A DNA stretch of 64,000 nt from Labia minor (GCA_963082975.1 OY720345.1:28900611-28964610), one strand, 5' to 3'. Counted from the first letter of the stretch, positions 25,801 through 39,200 are shown. Notes: generated from the letters alone by a model not told the origin. Program-made: numbers and translations.

Positions 25801-26868
25801 ATTTCAATGAATTAGTTACAATTGATAAACAAAATTTAAATTTTATTGTATATCTTTAGAAAATTTGAAAATTTTAAGTCCCTCTTAAGGATCTCTTTTA
25901 ACTTCAAATTTTGATTTATTATTAATATTTGAATTCAATATTAATTAAATTTTATCAATTGTTTATTTAGAAAATCCAGATGATGCCTGTAATGTAAGTC
26001 AATTAATATATTGTGTTAGAAAAAATTTGAAAAGTAAGTATTGAACTTTAAAATTGGAAAGTTTTTTTTCTATTATAATAATATTTAAATCTTTTTTAGT
26101 GAGCATAGAAGAAAAAATAAACTGTAAATGTTATTCGAATTGTGGAGAGAAAGAGTTAGAAGATATTTTATTGCAGGATATGTATGTAAACTTTTTATAT
26201 ATTAATTATATATAAATTATTATATTAATATCTATATATTTAGATATAACATTACACTGGCATATGAACATATAACAATGAAAATTTTTACTATATCAAT
26301 ATTAATTATTTATTAATTTAAGTTGAATTCTTATATTGACGATTTCTATCAGATCTTCCCATTTTATATATCGTTATTAAAATTTGTAAGAAATTTAATT
26401 TTTTTTTTTTTTTTTTTTTTTATTTTACAATTTATTTAATAAAAATGCTTTTTCTAAAGGATTTTAGAGGAAGATTATATTCCTCAAGGGCTACCACATT
26501 TGGATAATGATAAAGTAATGGTGTCTCAAATAAATATAAATCAACTTTATAAGCCATCAAGAATTTTTCGTCGTCGCATTGTTAAAAGTAATATTGATTT
26601 TGTTGGTAGGTGATTTATGTGTTGTAATTTATGTGCTATTGTTGAAGAGTTAAAATATTTGTAAATCAATTTTAGAAATAATTATTATTCGAATTCGTTT
26701 GTGCTTCATTTACCTCACATTTATTAACATTCTATAATTTTAATATCTTTTAAAAGTATTTATTTTGTTTTAGTGGATATTGGTGGATTGTGTGGTCTAT
26801 TTTTGGGTATTTCACTTCTATCAATTGTTGAACTATTCTGGTTTGTAGTCTTCAGACTGTGGAATTAA
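19838..26868 (+). CDS. DEG/ENaC (pickpocket-like) sodium channel subunit, 11 exons
   Basis: Exons: 19838-19941, 21173-21343, 21833-21941, 23514-23647, 23750-23831, 25077-25172, 25265-25448, 25971-26033, 26100-26181, 26460-26605 and 26774-26868 (1266 nt, 421 residues plus stop). The ATG follows an in-frame stop. Family landmarks occur in order: the cytoplasmic gating motif HGIRYI at residues 20-25; TM1 about 36-55; FPAVSIC at 78-84; GCFTYN at 162-167; VHSPEE at 203-208; Cys-rich CNCSLYQF and CKCYSNCGE; and TM2 GGLCGLFLGISLLSIVE near 394-410 with the Gly-x-Ser selectivity filter (G402, S404). The protein is a trimeric plasma-membrane cation channel subunit with a large ectodomain; in insects such proteins serve taste, touch and osmosensing. 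It is shorter than most relatives. Exon 7 must end at a GC donor (G/GCAAGT) to keep frame with exon 8; all other junctions are GT-AG. A mariner lies antisense in intron 5 and a HINE copy in intron 3. The ligand and subfamily are not determinable here. Confidence 0.92.
22255..22692 (+). mobile_element. HINE/DINE-1-like element, family A copy 3 (3'-truncated)
   Basis: Starts with ACTATCTCACCAGAGATAGT after ATAATTTTT and keeps the core ATGAAATTTGGTACATGG and CAACCGGAAGAGGGTC. It stops near CGCCAAACATGCG without the GCGAGATAGT end or hairpin. It lies in intron 3 of the DEG/ENaC gene. The TG tract is short (TGTCTGCGTGTGTATGTGTG). Confidence 0.65.
23883..25043 (-). mobile_element. Mariner remnant 2 in a DEG/ENaC intron
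   Basis: Inverted ends TTAGRTTGTTACGAAAGTTT are flanked by TA on both sides. Minus-strand transposase: an intact N-terminal frame at 24852-24367 with helix-turn-helix regions (RWFAKFRSGDFS, KNEPRSGR) and the first catalytic Asp in IVTCDGKWILY, closed by an early stop. Further pieces in other frames include GVIHYNF, PPYSPDLSP and INRLVLRWQKC. The segment that should hold the second Asp (HDNAxPH) is missing and the third Asp position is Val (SPTVYHVF). End sequence and protein resemble the mellifera-type mariners. It sits antisense between exons 5 and 6 of the channel gene and is removed with the intron. Confidence 0.88.
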
Positions 26869-26959
26869 AAAAACATCAACATATTAATGATAAAGGATCT
26901 TTAAAAAAATTTTAACAAATTGTAAAATTATTTAAAAACAATTTTGTTATTAATAATTT

Positions 26960-27027
26960 AATAAATTTTATTATATAATTCATCTTTATGATATTATAGA
27001 TATTATATAATACATTTTTTCAATAAA
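26960..27027 (+). terminator. Candidate polyadenylation signals of the DEG/ENaC gene
   Basis: AATAAA occurs at 26960-26965 and 27022-27027, about 90 and 155 bases after the stop codon at 26866-26868. Such hexamers are common in AT-rich DNA, so position is the main support. Confidence 0.4.
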
Positions 27028-27904
27028 TTGTATTTTGTTTTATCTGTGATTTTGATATAATTTTTTTTTTGTTTCTTCAATTTTATATTTCTATTTAAAA
27101 TTTAAAACTAATATTGAATAATCACAATTATAATCAAATTAAAGGAAAATAAATAAATTAAATTGGATTCTCCCAATGGGACTTACCACATTTCCATTTC
27201 ACTTATAAAAATTCAATTTTCCTACATACTACATAATACCTTCATAGGATTTCTTCCAACTTCTAATTCCCTAAAGTTCATCTTTATATTGTCTATCCGA
27301 CATGTCTCACAAAAAACAAAATGTCGTTTCCCAATTGTTATCGTTGTTCTTCTTTATTTCCTAATATATGTCCCGTCCATTATTGTCACTTCAGTTTCAA
27401 GAGTTGCATAATTTAAAATCTTTTTATATTTTTAAAAATATTTTAAATTTGTTAATAAATCACAACGATTTCAAAATATTTTGATTTTGAAAAAAAACTA
27501 CAAAATTTAAGTAAGTATATTCAAAAACACAACGAATCAAATTATATATTATAATTATAATGATTAAGTATATTTCATCATTTTAATTTTAGAAATTCAA
27601 CAAAATAAATTGAAATTAATAATTAATCAATTTTTTCTATCAATATTTTTAGTTTTTGTTTCACTTTCCACTTTTAAAATAATATTTCATAAAATATTTA
27701 TTCATTTATTAAGTTATTAGGTTGTCAAGGATGAAATTTGTAGCTAGTAATATGGCCAACCTTAATAGCTTATAACTTGACATTGGCTGAATATTTTACA
27801 GTTATTTTTTTTTCTGTCAATTTACACAGCTTGCTTGTTTGAAAGAATTATTATAATCCCTAAAAAGTGTAAAACGGTTTTTTTTTAAATCAATTTTGTT
27901 TAAA

Positions 27905-28374
27905 ATGGAAAGGTCCGAAATTCCGGGTTCCACGCAGGTGTAATCCATTATGAGTTCATGAAACCTGGCTCATTGATTACAGCAGACATATACTGCAACC
28001 AACTGGACGAAATGATGCAAAAACTTAAAGAAAAACAGCCCAGATTGGTCAACAGATCGACACCTATCCTTTTGCATGATAACGCTAGACCACACACTGC
28101 ACAAATGACTGTGGCAAAGATACAGGAATTGGAGTAGGAACTTCTCCATCATCCACCATACTCACCAGACCAAGCCCCCACTGACTACCACTTCTTCCTA
28201 AATTTGGACAACTTCTTGATAGGAAAAAAGTTTAATTCCGATAATGCAGTTAAACTGGCCTTCCAGGAATTCATTGACTCCTGTTCACCAGGGTTTTATA
28301 CTAACGGCCTGAATAACCTCCCACTTAAATGGCAAAAGTGTGTAGACAATATGGGTGCATACTTCAATGATTAG
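27905..28374 (+). pseudogene. Mariner remnant 3, 3' half of transposase gene
   Basis: Plus-strand frame with VIHYEFMKPGSLITADIYC, PILLHDNARPHTA, HHPPYSPDQAPTDYHFF and LKWQKCVDNMGAYF, then a stop. The second and third catalytic Asp residues are present with the 34-residue spacing expected of DD34D mariners. A TAG interrupts the frame just before ELLHHPPYSP, and the 5' half with the DNA-binding domain and first Asp is absent. It lies immediately downstream of the receptor A stop codon, in the opposite orientation. Confidence 0.88.
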
Positions 28375-28449
28375 AATAACTCCTTATGTTTGTAAGTTAT
28401 CAATAAACTTTGTGTTTTTTTCTACAAATTTCATACTTGACGACCAATA

Positions 28450-28455
28450 TTTATT
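28450..28455 (-). terminator. Candidate polyadenylation signal of receptor A
   Basis: AATAAA on the minus strand, about 10 bases after the TAA stop at 28466-28468. It is very close to the stop but is the nearest canonical hexamer. Confidence 0.3.
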
Positions 28456-28465
28456 GAAAATTATT

Positions 28466-30224
28466 TTATGAACAATTTGTTCTTGTCGATGGACTGTATT
28501 GGAGAAGAATGATAATATATGTAGTAGCTCCAGCAATTACCTATAAAATTATTAATACATTTATATTTTTAAATGAAATCATAAAATAATATACCTATTG
28601 GAATATTGAATGTTAATATACTCTTACTGAGTGTATTAATGAATTATCAATTGAAAAAAATCCTTTAGCATGGAATTTAATTTTTCGTTCTATTAATTGA
28701 AGTAAAAATAATTGCATCTAAAAAAAATTAAATAAGAAAATGATGTAGTATACATAATTTTATTAATTTGATTTCAAAAATGACCACGCATGGTTCATAG
28801 TGATTAAAGATAGATGATACTTTTTAACTGATTAAATAATTGAACGAATTTTTCCATTTTAGTTGCAATTTGGCAATTTTCAATTTTAATAGGAAATTAT
28901 TACAAATACAATTAGTCTTCTAGATAATCTAGATAATTTTTAATAAAGGAAATTATTCTTTTTTAAAAACAATGAAATTACATGAATTGATCTATGAATT
29001 GGTTTCCCAGCCACCGTATTGCCCAGACCTGGCTCCATTATCTATTTCCTCTAATCTAATAAATTTAACTCCAATAAATTAATTGCTAATACTTTAGTTT
29101 ATTTTAAGGTAAAAGAAAAATAATACTTTAAAAATGGAATCAGAAAGTTGGATGATCATTATAATCTTTGATGCCCTCGAAGGCTACCAATTATAATGAA
29201 TAATAAAATTCAATTTTTGCAAAATAAAAGAAATGTTTTTTTTCTTACTTATAGTACAGGCTTATTGCATGACCTGTTATTAATCAATTGTTATCACCTG
29301 TTATATTACACTTTATTTATAAATTTCAATATTTGTTCAATTACTTAACCAATTAATATTTCTCATTTATTCTTAATAATATGAAAAAATTATATTTTTT
29401 TATACATTAAAGTGAAGTAAACACAAAAAGATAAGGGTGATATTTTATACAATTTTTATTAAAATAATATCAATTTTGATTACGAGTATATGAGTTTTTA
29501 TTTACCTCTTGTCTAATGGTCTTGTCCTTTATTGTCACCAATATTTCATTAATAATATCTGATGTTTTATTAACCTAAAAAAACATTTCAAAAACCAGAA
29601 TAAAAATAATTAATATTTGGAATTTTTTTATATTTATAAGTTAATTTCATATTTTCTATTTCAATTACCTCTTCCATTACTTTGGTGCATATTAATGCAA
29701 TGGCACATAATCTTGATAATTGAACAATTAACCAAGTTAAAATAGATAAAAATAGAAAAAGTTGAAATTCTTTCTGTATTGCTACATTGATTATCGAATA
29801 GACAGTGTAGGTAATCCAGATAAATGTCGATGCGACATTTAATAAATTTGTAATACCAAAATTGTCATTTATTTCAACTGTTAATCGCGTAATTCGAAAA
29901 TGATTCAATCGTATTACAATTAATTTATCATAAGTATTCATCGCTGATGAATCAATTCTTTCCACATTATTGTCATTTTGATTATTTTCGAGATAATCCA
30001 TCAGTCGGTCGTTTACCTGTTATATTAGCAATAAAAAAATAAATAAAATTTATTATTTGATTATTAAAATATTATTTGAGTGATATTAGGGAAAAAAGGT
30101 TAGGGATTGTCCCCTGTAAACAATAATTTATAAGAATATAAATATTCTTTGTAGAATAATTTAAAAATGAACTGTGGCGAGGCACAGAACCGACTGACGA
30201 TTAGAAATAAATTATATTCCAAAA

Positions 30225-30257
<33 letters not shown>

Positions 30258-33200
30258 TTAAAACTTAAATTAAAATGACTAAATTATATTATCTTGGTTT
30301 TTATTTTTAGTTTAATTATTCAATTATTAATTACTACTATATTTTAAGTGAAAATTTTCCGATAATGAATATAAAATTAATATTTTGTAAACTACCACTT
30401 CCGGTTTCCGGAAAGTTGATGAATTCTTGCTACTGAAGTATTAAGTAAATATATCAAGTTTTATCAAAATCCGTTGGGCCGTTCATGCTATACACGTCTA
30501 TACGGACACACAATGGACAGACGGACGGATATACAGACCGACGGGCGGACAGACATCATGCTAAAAATACTTTGTTCTGTTAACAAAATGCATGATTTGT
30601 AGATTTGTAAAAAACTCCACATGTGAAATTTGGTATGAAAACAATATCTTCCCTTCCTATCGTCGGTCGGTAAAAATATATATAATGTAAAATTTTGATT
30701 AATGCTATTATTAATTGAATATTTAATATCCACAGAATTTAAATGAGTTCCAGGTTGTTTTATGCAGCAATATCGAATAAGACCTAAACTGATTTGTGCC
30801 CGACTTCATATCTTATCTTAATTTAATTTAGCCGGAGCCAAGTCGGAGTCAGCGCAAGTCAATTTCAAAATTTCTCCACAGACCTGATTTTTTTATGTGA
30901 ATAATTTTTCATTTACCTTTTAATATTGTTGCAATTGACTCCTTTGTTACAATTTAAACAGACCAAATAAATATACATATGTGCTTTAAGGAAATTGTAA
31001 ACATTTTATCATAAAATTTGAGTAATGATACTTACCTTAATTTTCATTTCATTTTCTACTAATAGAACATAGGCGAGAAATAAAAATTCTGAAATTATAT
31101 TTGAAAATTCATCTAAAAATCCTATTTTATCATATATAAATTTTGATTTATTTTTATAAAGTTTTTTATTATAAAAATAATCTGCCAATTCAAAGCCAAA
31201 AATTATTAACATACTCAAGAATAAAATTCCAATCGCCACCTAAAAATTAAATATATAATATAATATATTTTTTTAATTTTAAAATTATTTTAATATATTA
31301 TTATAAAAGTAAAATAATGTGCAAATCTCAAAACCCATCTATAGTGTAAAAAAAAATAAATATTATTAAAAATAAATAATATAATAAATAATATAATTTA
31401 TTAATAATATACATAGTCAAATGCCAATGGTCTAATAAATTTAAAATATAAAAATTAAATTTATATACTCAACTGTAAGTTTATTTTTTAATCCTTTTGG
31501 TGAACATAATATGCTATATTTTTCCATTAAACAAGCCATATAATTCCTTTTCCATATGAAAGTAAAATGTAGTGCAATAAACGTAATTGTTGATGTTGAT
31601 GTTCCGATTATGCTTGATATAGAACCTCCCTTTGAAACAAATAAAAACAAATATTAATTTAGAACAAAACTAATTGGAGACCTATATTGTTACATAAAAC
31701 TTTTAAGTGAAAATCATAAAGTACTTCTTCAAGATAAATCTATGCACGACTGTTTATAAGCAAATGAACTGGATAGAATTTTAACCTCATCAATCATTAG
31801 ATATATATAATAAAAACTAATATTAATGATAATATTTATTATTATACTTGTAACTAACAAAACGATTCTGTTTTTTTTTATTGTAAGAATATTATTATGA
31901 TTCATTACCTAAAAAATATTTGTTTCATTTCATGTTTAGTAGTTTTTTTAACAATAAAAAAAAATAAAGAATGAATGAATGGGGTCAAAACTACATAGTT
32001 AATGATCGATAAGTTAAAAAGCAATTTAATTAACTTAAATATTGCTATTGTCTACAATAAAACAATAGGGTAACTTTAACCGAAGAATTTTCGAAGGATT
32101 ATATACGAAAAATTGGATCACCGACGAGGAAATTAAGGAAGCGGTGCAAAAGTGGTTTCGGGGTAAATCGAAAGAATTCTTTGCCAAAGGGATTAAGAAG
32201 CTGCAAGAAAGATGGGACAAGGGCTGCAAAATAGCCCGAAGAATTAAAAAAACCGTTTTTGAGCAATAACTTCTTTCTCTCTTTACTTATTGAATGATTC
32301 TCGTAATATTAAAATACAATTAACAAATTATATAATAATGGCATTTATCAGCAAAATTATATTGTAATATAATTTGGAAGCGATTTAATCATTGAAAAGG
32401 ATGACTAAAAGTGTTCTTCTCTTACTAAGTGGAGGTTCATTCACACAGACATTCTCAAACTGTGGTACCCTTTAACTTGCAGAACAGTTATTTTTAATAA
32501 CGAAATAATTTTTGTGGCACCTGGTTTTCAAAAAGTTTGAGAACTATTGAGTTAAAAGACTTTTGATTGGGTTTATTCTTAAAGTATCATGTAAATTTTG
32601 TACTTCTTGCTGGTGGATGGTATCGACTTTTTTAAGATTATTATTTCTAGCTGAAAAAATAGAATGGTGCTATTAGTCTATTTTGCTTTGTATAAGTTCG
32701 GTATATTTTTAGAATGAATGAACCGGCCAATTATTATTGGAGAGAATCTTTCTTAAATTCATTGGTTTAAAACATTTATTTTTAATTTCATTTATATAAC
32801 TTAACCATTTAATTTAGAATTGAATTTTAATTTTAATTATATTTGGTATTAACATAAAAAAAATTGAGAGGAGGGTCACTATAGGAGAACTATAGTCGAC
32901 GAAGAGTTAATTATTGTCGGGCATTTTCTATCTACATGGCCTACATTTTTCATGAAAAGATTTTATAGACTGTAAGGAAAGTTGATATATATATTATAAT
33001 AATGTAAAATTATTATTAAAAGAAATTATTTCCGGATTATATTCACGTTTGATTATGATATTTGATATTTGGGTTGTTTAAGCCAAATCTAAATTTCACT
33101 TAATAATTTTCTATTAATATTATTCTACGTTTTTTGAATTATGAGACTAAGGTAACTGTTGAGGGTTCGGGTTGGTTCGGATAGGCTCGCTATGATTCGT

Positions 33201-36200
33201 ATATGCTAAGTGGGCTTGGCGCGTGGCTTGGCGGAGACATATTGGTGGGGACTGGCTTGAGGTTGGCCGGCAAGACAACAGCTAAAAGACAACACGTTTC
33301 TCTACACAACGAATTGTATTAATTATTCTTTCTTCAATATTCACATTTCAACATGTATATCAGGATTGTATAATCGTAATGTATTATAATATAACATATT
33401 CCAAATCGAAAGGTATTTATTTAATATATATATATACGAATGATTCGCTCAACGCTGGCTCAACTTACTGTGACGCCATTACGAACGATCATTCAATGCA
33501 TTTATATCAGGCCTATTGGCTATTATCATATAACAGACCTCTTGATCATTACTATATACAATTAACATTTATAACAAACACACTCCTTTACGTATGCATA
33601 TAGCTTTCATCAAATGTTAAGTCTTCAGGGAGTTTTTTCTTTGGCCACGCCAAGGTTTTCTCCCTTCATGGGGCTAATAAATTCTTCAATATACACCCCA
33701 AATTGAGCATAATTATTTAATAATACCTATTCATATTTAATCCTTCTCCAAACATTTATTTTACAGTAAACAAAAAAAGGGTTTAAAACTGAAGCACGAG
33801 AATTAGGCTTAAGGACTAGTTTTCGACGAAACAAATGGTGCCTCCTGGTGAGGTTATGGACTGATAATATCTACATACAACGAGATTAAAAATTGAAAAA
33901 CATTTCTAAATCAGTGCCTGATCTCCATCAACATCGTGAAACGCAATCAAATTAAGATAAGTTACAAATTTAACTTATTAACAACGCTGTATCCTTTAAT
34001 TCTATTATTTAATTATTATTATTAAAATTTAATTTTCAATCAATTATCAATTTTAAAATTTTCAATTCCAACAATTAAATCTTATAAGGATTAACAACGC
34101 TATAGTCTTTAATTCCATTATTTAATTATTATTATCATTATAAAATTATCAATTTTAAATTTTCAATTCGAACAATTAATTCTTATAAAGATTAATAACG
34201 ATATATTCTTTAATTCCATTATTTAATTATTACCAAAATTATCAATTTTCAATTCGATCAATCAATTCTTATAAAGATTAATAACGCTATATTCTTTAAT
34301 TCCATCATTTACTTATTATTATCAAAATTATAAATTTAAAAATTTGTCACTTCCATCAACTAATTCTTATAAAGATTAACGACATTAAATATATCAATAC
34401 ATTATTAATTGGTATTTTTGTTATTATAATTAATTAATATTTCTGCTATTGATATTTAATTATTGTTTTTTAAATACTCTTTTCTAATAATAATATTACT
34501 ATAGTTATTAAAACATTTCAAAATTATACAAGAAATACTATAGTAACTATAGTTATTAAAACATTTCAGAATTATACAAGAAATAGCAATTTTGCAATTT
34601 GCAAAGTTAACAAAACCTTCTTTATAGAACTCTTACAAGGGTACAATATGTAAATATATATATATTGTATCAATTTTATTCATATATAAACAGTAGCCTT
34701 TTTATAGAGCTATGACCAGGATACAATATTTAAACATGTGTATTGTATCAATTCATTCATATAATTATTAAAACGTATCTTATGGTATTCCCATCATGGG
34801 ACACTATTAAAACATACGCCTGCTCACCTGCTTGCGACTTTCATGCCCGTGGCTGAAGTATGTCTGGCCCACGGTCATCATACATTCGATCCGTGATCGT
34901 TGTTATAAAACAAACATACGCCTGCTCGTCTGCTTGCGACTTTCATGCCCATGGCTGAAGTATGTCTGGCCCATGGTCATCATACATTCGATCCGTGATC
35001 GTTGTTATAAAACAAACATTCGCCTGCTCGCCTACTTGCGACTTTCATGCCCATGGCTGAAGTATGTCTGACCCATGGTCATCATACATTCGATCTCTCA
35101 AACGTTGTTATGAACGATCTGTTTCCACGAAACATACACATCGAACAATTTATTCAATAAACCCATTTGGCTAAAGTATATTTAGCCTCATAGTCTCCAT
35201 ACATATCATACTAATTAATTTTATAATTAGTGAACTTTTCATGAGACACTTTTTACAATACATATCCCTAATTCATTCATATAATTAGTATCTTCCTTTT
35301 TCCGATATTTAACCATATACATTACACAAATTCATTCATTGAACCTACTTGACTATTCATTCATTAGGCCCACTTGGCTATAATACACCCATTCTCCTGG
35401 CTATCATATACTCTTTAAGTGTCCATCTTTCAACTCTCTCTCTCTCGATTGATCAACGCATATATGATGTTTATAAAATCCTCAAAACACTACCCATCAT
35501 TTAACAGTATTTCATAATGATACGTCTAAATGATTGGTCACACACAATCTCACGACTTATCTTAAACATCCCAGATTCCAATCAATGATGAATGCCATTA
35601 TAATGATGCAGGATTCATCAGGTAATTTCATACCAGCTCAATGAGTGCACGATACCTGTGCGACTGCTAATTTCATTATTGAGTCGTTAACACATAAATT
35701 TTAAATTCCCAAACAAACACGTTCTCTAAGGGAATTTTGTGGATTGGACCGCGTATTGGTGCTTGTTGTTGTGGGTTTGTTCGGGGGATGCGGGCGTGTG
35801 CGCGGCGTTTCGGTTGCTACTTCCGCGGACGTTTGGTGGCGATCAAGGGGGTGACGGTCGGGGCTTTGTGTGTGTGTTTGTGCTCTTTGGATGGATTCGC
35901 GGTGGCGGGTGTCGGTGTGTGGTTTGGTTTGCGGGGTTCCATTGTAAATAAAAACAACCACCAAAGCTTTAATAAGTAAACATGTTCTATTCCTATAGGA
36001 GTAGTTAATGAAATGCAAACTTTCTCAAAAAATCTAATACAAATCAAGTGCAAATCCATGAATAATAACTTTTAAAGATCATTATCCTTCTTGACAGTTA
36101 ATCAAATTGCTGATCTGAGTACCAGTCAAGTTTTTCCACGTGACATGTCAACGTTTCCACGAAACATTAAATTAACTGATCCACAATTCCATTTACCACG

Positions 36201-39200
36201 TCCAAAAGATGTTCTTATTGGCTCAGGAACAAGTTTCTCTCTTCTATCCATTGAACAGATCAACCTTTCAACACATGATTGTTATTTAATTTTGCAAAAA
36301 CAACCTGTGTCCTGACAACTGACTGATCTGTCAAATCAATTAACTCAATTTTTGGAAAATGAAAACATAAATCAAAGGTGCTCTAAATCTTTAGATGATT
36401 TCATATTTGAAACTTATTATCAAATTCACACTACTCGCAATCCATATGGTCAATATATTGTTAAATTGTCATTCCATATAAATAATATTGAATTTGGAAA
36501 TTTTAGAAATCAAGCTTATCGACAATTTTTATCTTTACAGAGGAGATTGAATGCTAACTCACAATTAAAAACTGAATATTGCAAGGTAATGCAAGAAAAT
36601 ATTGATATGGGCCATATGATATATGTCCCCGATGTCCAAGAGCCAGGATGTTACAAGCCTCATCATCCAGTAATCAAAACCTCCAGCACCACTACAAAGG
36701 TGCGGGTCGTGTTCGATTTCTTTTGCCAAATCAGAGAAATATCTCATTGAATGAGGTTCTATTGATTGATCCTACTATCCAAGATGGTCTATTCACTATG
36801 CTGCTACGTTTTCGATCTTACATCTGTGTTATGACTTCAGATATCGCTCAGAGGTATTGACAAATCCAACCATCGTAAGTTTCAAAGGATTCTATATTAT
36901 CATAATAATGTTATCAATATCTTTGATCTTCAGAGAATTATCTTTGGAGTCTCTGCTCCATACTTCCTTGCTATTCGAACTGTTAATCAGTTTGTTGATG
37001 ACCAAGCTCATAACTCTTCTAGAACTTTCGAAATTCTAAAAAAGGGATCTTTATGTAGACGATCTCTTAACTGGAACCAATTCTCTGGCTGAAATTCTTC
37101 GACTGCGTGTTGATATTAATCAATTGACAAACAAGGTGTTTTAACAATTGGATGGCGTTTAAAACATGCCGCACTCTCATTCACGAAAAGAAAAAACATC
37201 TTACTCTCTTACCTTCTCATCATCACGTGACCGATTTGATTATCCGTGATATTCACAAATACACATTTCATGCCGGAATCCAAACTACTCTATACAATCT
37301 TCGCCAGACTTTGGATTCTGAATGGTAAGGGTACAGTTCGACGAATCATTCGATGATGCATTGATTGTCTTCGATATCGACCAGTGTTATTGCATGGAAA
37401 GATGGCAGATCTGCCTTCTGCTCGGGTCACCAAGTCAGCTGCATTTTCTCATGTGGCTGTCGATTACTTCGGTCTCCTGTACATCAAGGAATGAAAATTC
37501 CGTAATCGAACAGAGAGTTTTTTATATGGATGTCTCTTCATCTGCATGGCCACAAAGGCCGTACATCTCGAAATAGTGAGTGATCTAACAACTAACGGTT
37601 TTTAGGATGCATTTGGACGGTTCATTGGTCGACGAGGTGTCCCGTCTCACGTGTATCCTGACAATGGTACACATTTCATAGGTGCAAACAATCAATTACG
37701 TGAGCTTTATATATTGTTCTCATCTAAATCCCATCAAGGCATTGTCAACGATTTTGCCTTGGAAAAAAAGGTATTACTTGGCGATTTAATCCACCCCCTA
37801 TCTCCTCATTTTAGTGGCATTTGGGATGCTGAAATGAAATCTTTTAAACATCTCCTCATTTTAGTGGCATTTGGGAAGCTGAAATGAAATCCTTTAAACA
37901 TCATTTCAAAACGAGTGGTGAAAGATCAATTATTAACTTTTGAAAAACTTAACTAACTTGCTATACATATAGAATCTATATTCAATTCTCACCTCTTGTC
38001 TTCATTATCTAACGATCCTAATGATCTTATTGTATTAACTCTTGCTCACATTCTAATCTCTCACGATACTTCCCGAAAATAATATCTCTGATGTTCCAGA
38101 TTATCGTCTCAACATATGACAATTAATTACTAAGGCCACACAGTAACTCTGGAAACGATGGTATTTAGAATATCTACACGAACTTCAAACTCGTCAAAAA
38201 TGGCAATGTTCTCAAGGTAAACTCGAGATCAATCAGATCATCGTCGACGTCCTTCCTGCAGATGATGGAATATCTCAAGTCGCATGGGATTTTCAAACGA
38301 AAACATCACTTTGCTATGTTTTTTAACAATTAATTCATCAATACTTGTTGTTAACATTCTAAACCATTGTCCATTCTATTGTAATCACTATACATATATC
38401 TTGCTCATTGATTCGCAACGGGGGGAGTGTGTTTAAGCCAAATCTAAATTTCACTTAATAATTTTCTATTAATATTATTCTACGTTTTTTGAATTATGAG
38501 ACTAAGGTAACTGTTGAGGGTTCGGGTTGGTTCGGATAGGCTCGCTATGATTCGTATATGCTAAGTGGGCTTGGCGCGTGGCTTGGCGGAGACATATTGG
38601 TGGGGACTGGCTTGAGGTTGGCCGGCAAGACAACAGCTAAAAGACAACACGTTTCTCTACACAACGAATTGTATTAATTATTCTTTCTTCAATATTCACA
38701 TTTCAACATGTATATCAGGATTGTATAATCGTAATGTATTATAATATAACATATTCCAAATCGAAAGGTATTTATTTAATATATATATATACGAATGATT
38801 CGCTCAACGCTGGCTCAACTTACTGTGACGCCATTACGAACGATCATTCAATGCATTTATATCAGGCCTATTGGCTATTATCATATAACAGACCTCTTGA
38901 TCATTACTATATACAATTAACATTTATAACAAACACACTCCTTTACGTATGCATATAGCTTTCATCAAATGTTAAGTCTTCAGGGAGTTTTTTCTTTGGC
39001 CACGCCAAGGTTTTCTCCCTTCATGGGGCTAATAAATTCTTCAATATACACCCCAAATTGAGCATAATTATTTAATAATACCTATTCATATTTAATCCTT
39101 CTCCAAACATTTATTTTACAGTAAACAAAAAAAGGGTTTAAAACTGAAGCACGAGAATTAGGCTTAAGGACTAGTTTTCGACGAAACATGGGTCTCATTG

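Larger units (their letters stand above)
26869..28465. other. Intergenic region between the DEG/ENaC gene and receptor A
   Basis: The two genes converge here. It contains the polyadenylation candidates, an unusual pyrimidine-rich stretch at 27163-27411 (open on the plus strand for 82 codons but without recognisable protein features), and a mariner remnant at 27905-28374. The remainder is AT-rich and shows nothing else. Confidence 0.5.
33075..39188 (+). mobile_element. BEL/Pao LTR retrotransposon, defective but recently inserted
   Basis: A 6.1-kb element with 759-bp direct LTRs (33075-33833 and 38430-39188), which begin TG and end CA and look identical where compared. It is flanked by a 5-bp target duplication TGGGT (33070-33074 and 39189-39193), as expected for BEL/Pao. 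A primer-binding site follows the left LTR and a purine tract precedes the right one. The pol region (36091-38325) is recognisably BEL/Pao but interrupted by stops and frameshifts. The first 2.2 kb of the interior has no recognisable gag and instead holds two tandem arrays and a GC-rich block. It is transcribed opposite to receptor A, within that gene's first intron. Confidence 0.9.

Noticed and set aside
27163-27411. 82-codon hydrophobic plus-strand frame
   Set aside because: Pyrimidine-rich DNA gives Phe/Leu/Ser/Ile codons by composition; no splice sites or family motifs support it.
32035-32229. 64-codon minus-strand frame
   Set aside because: Antisense shadow of the plus-strand mariner C-terminal fragment ending at 32269.
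33379-33603. 74-codon open frame duplicated at 38734-38958
   Set aside because: Both lie inside the identical LTRs of the BEL element; duplication reflects the LTR, not a gene.
35701-36059. Several long overlapping open frames on both strands
   Set aside because: They coincide with a GC-rich, stop-poor block and show no protein family features; open by composition.
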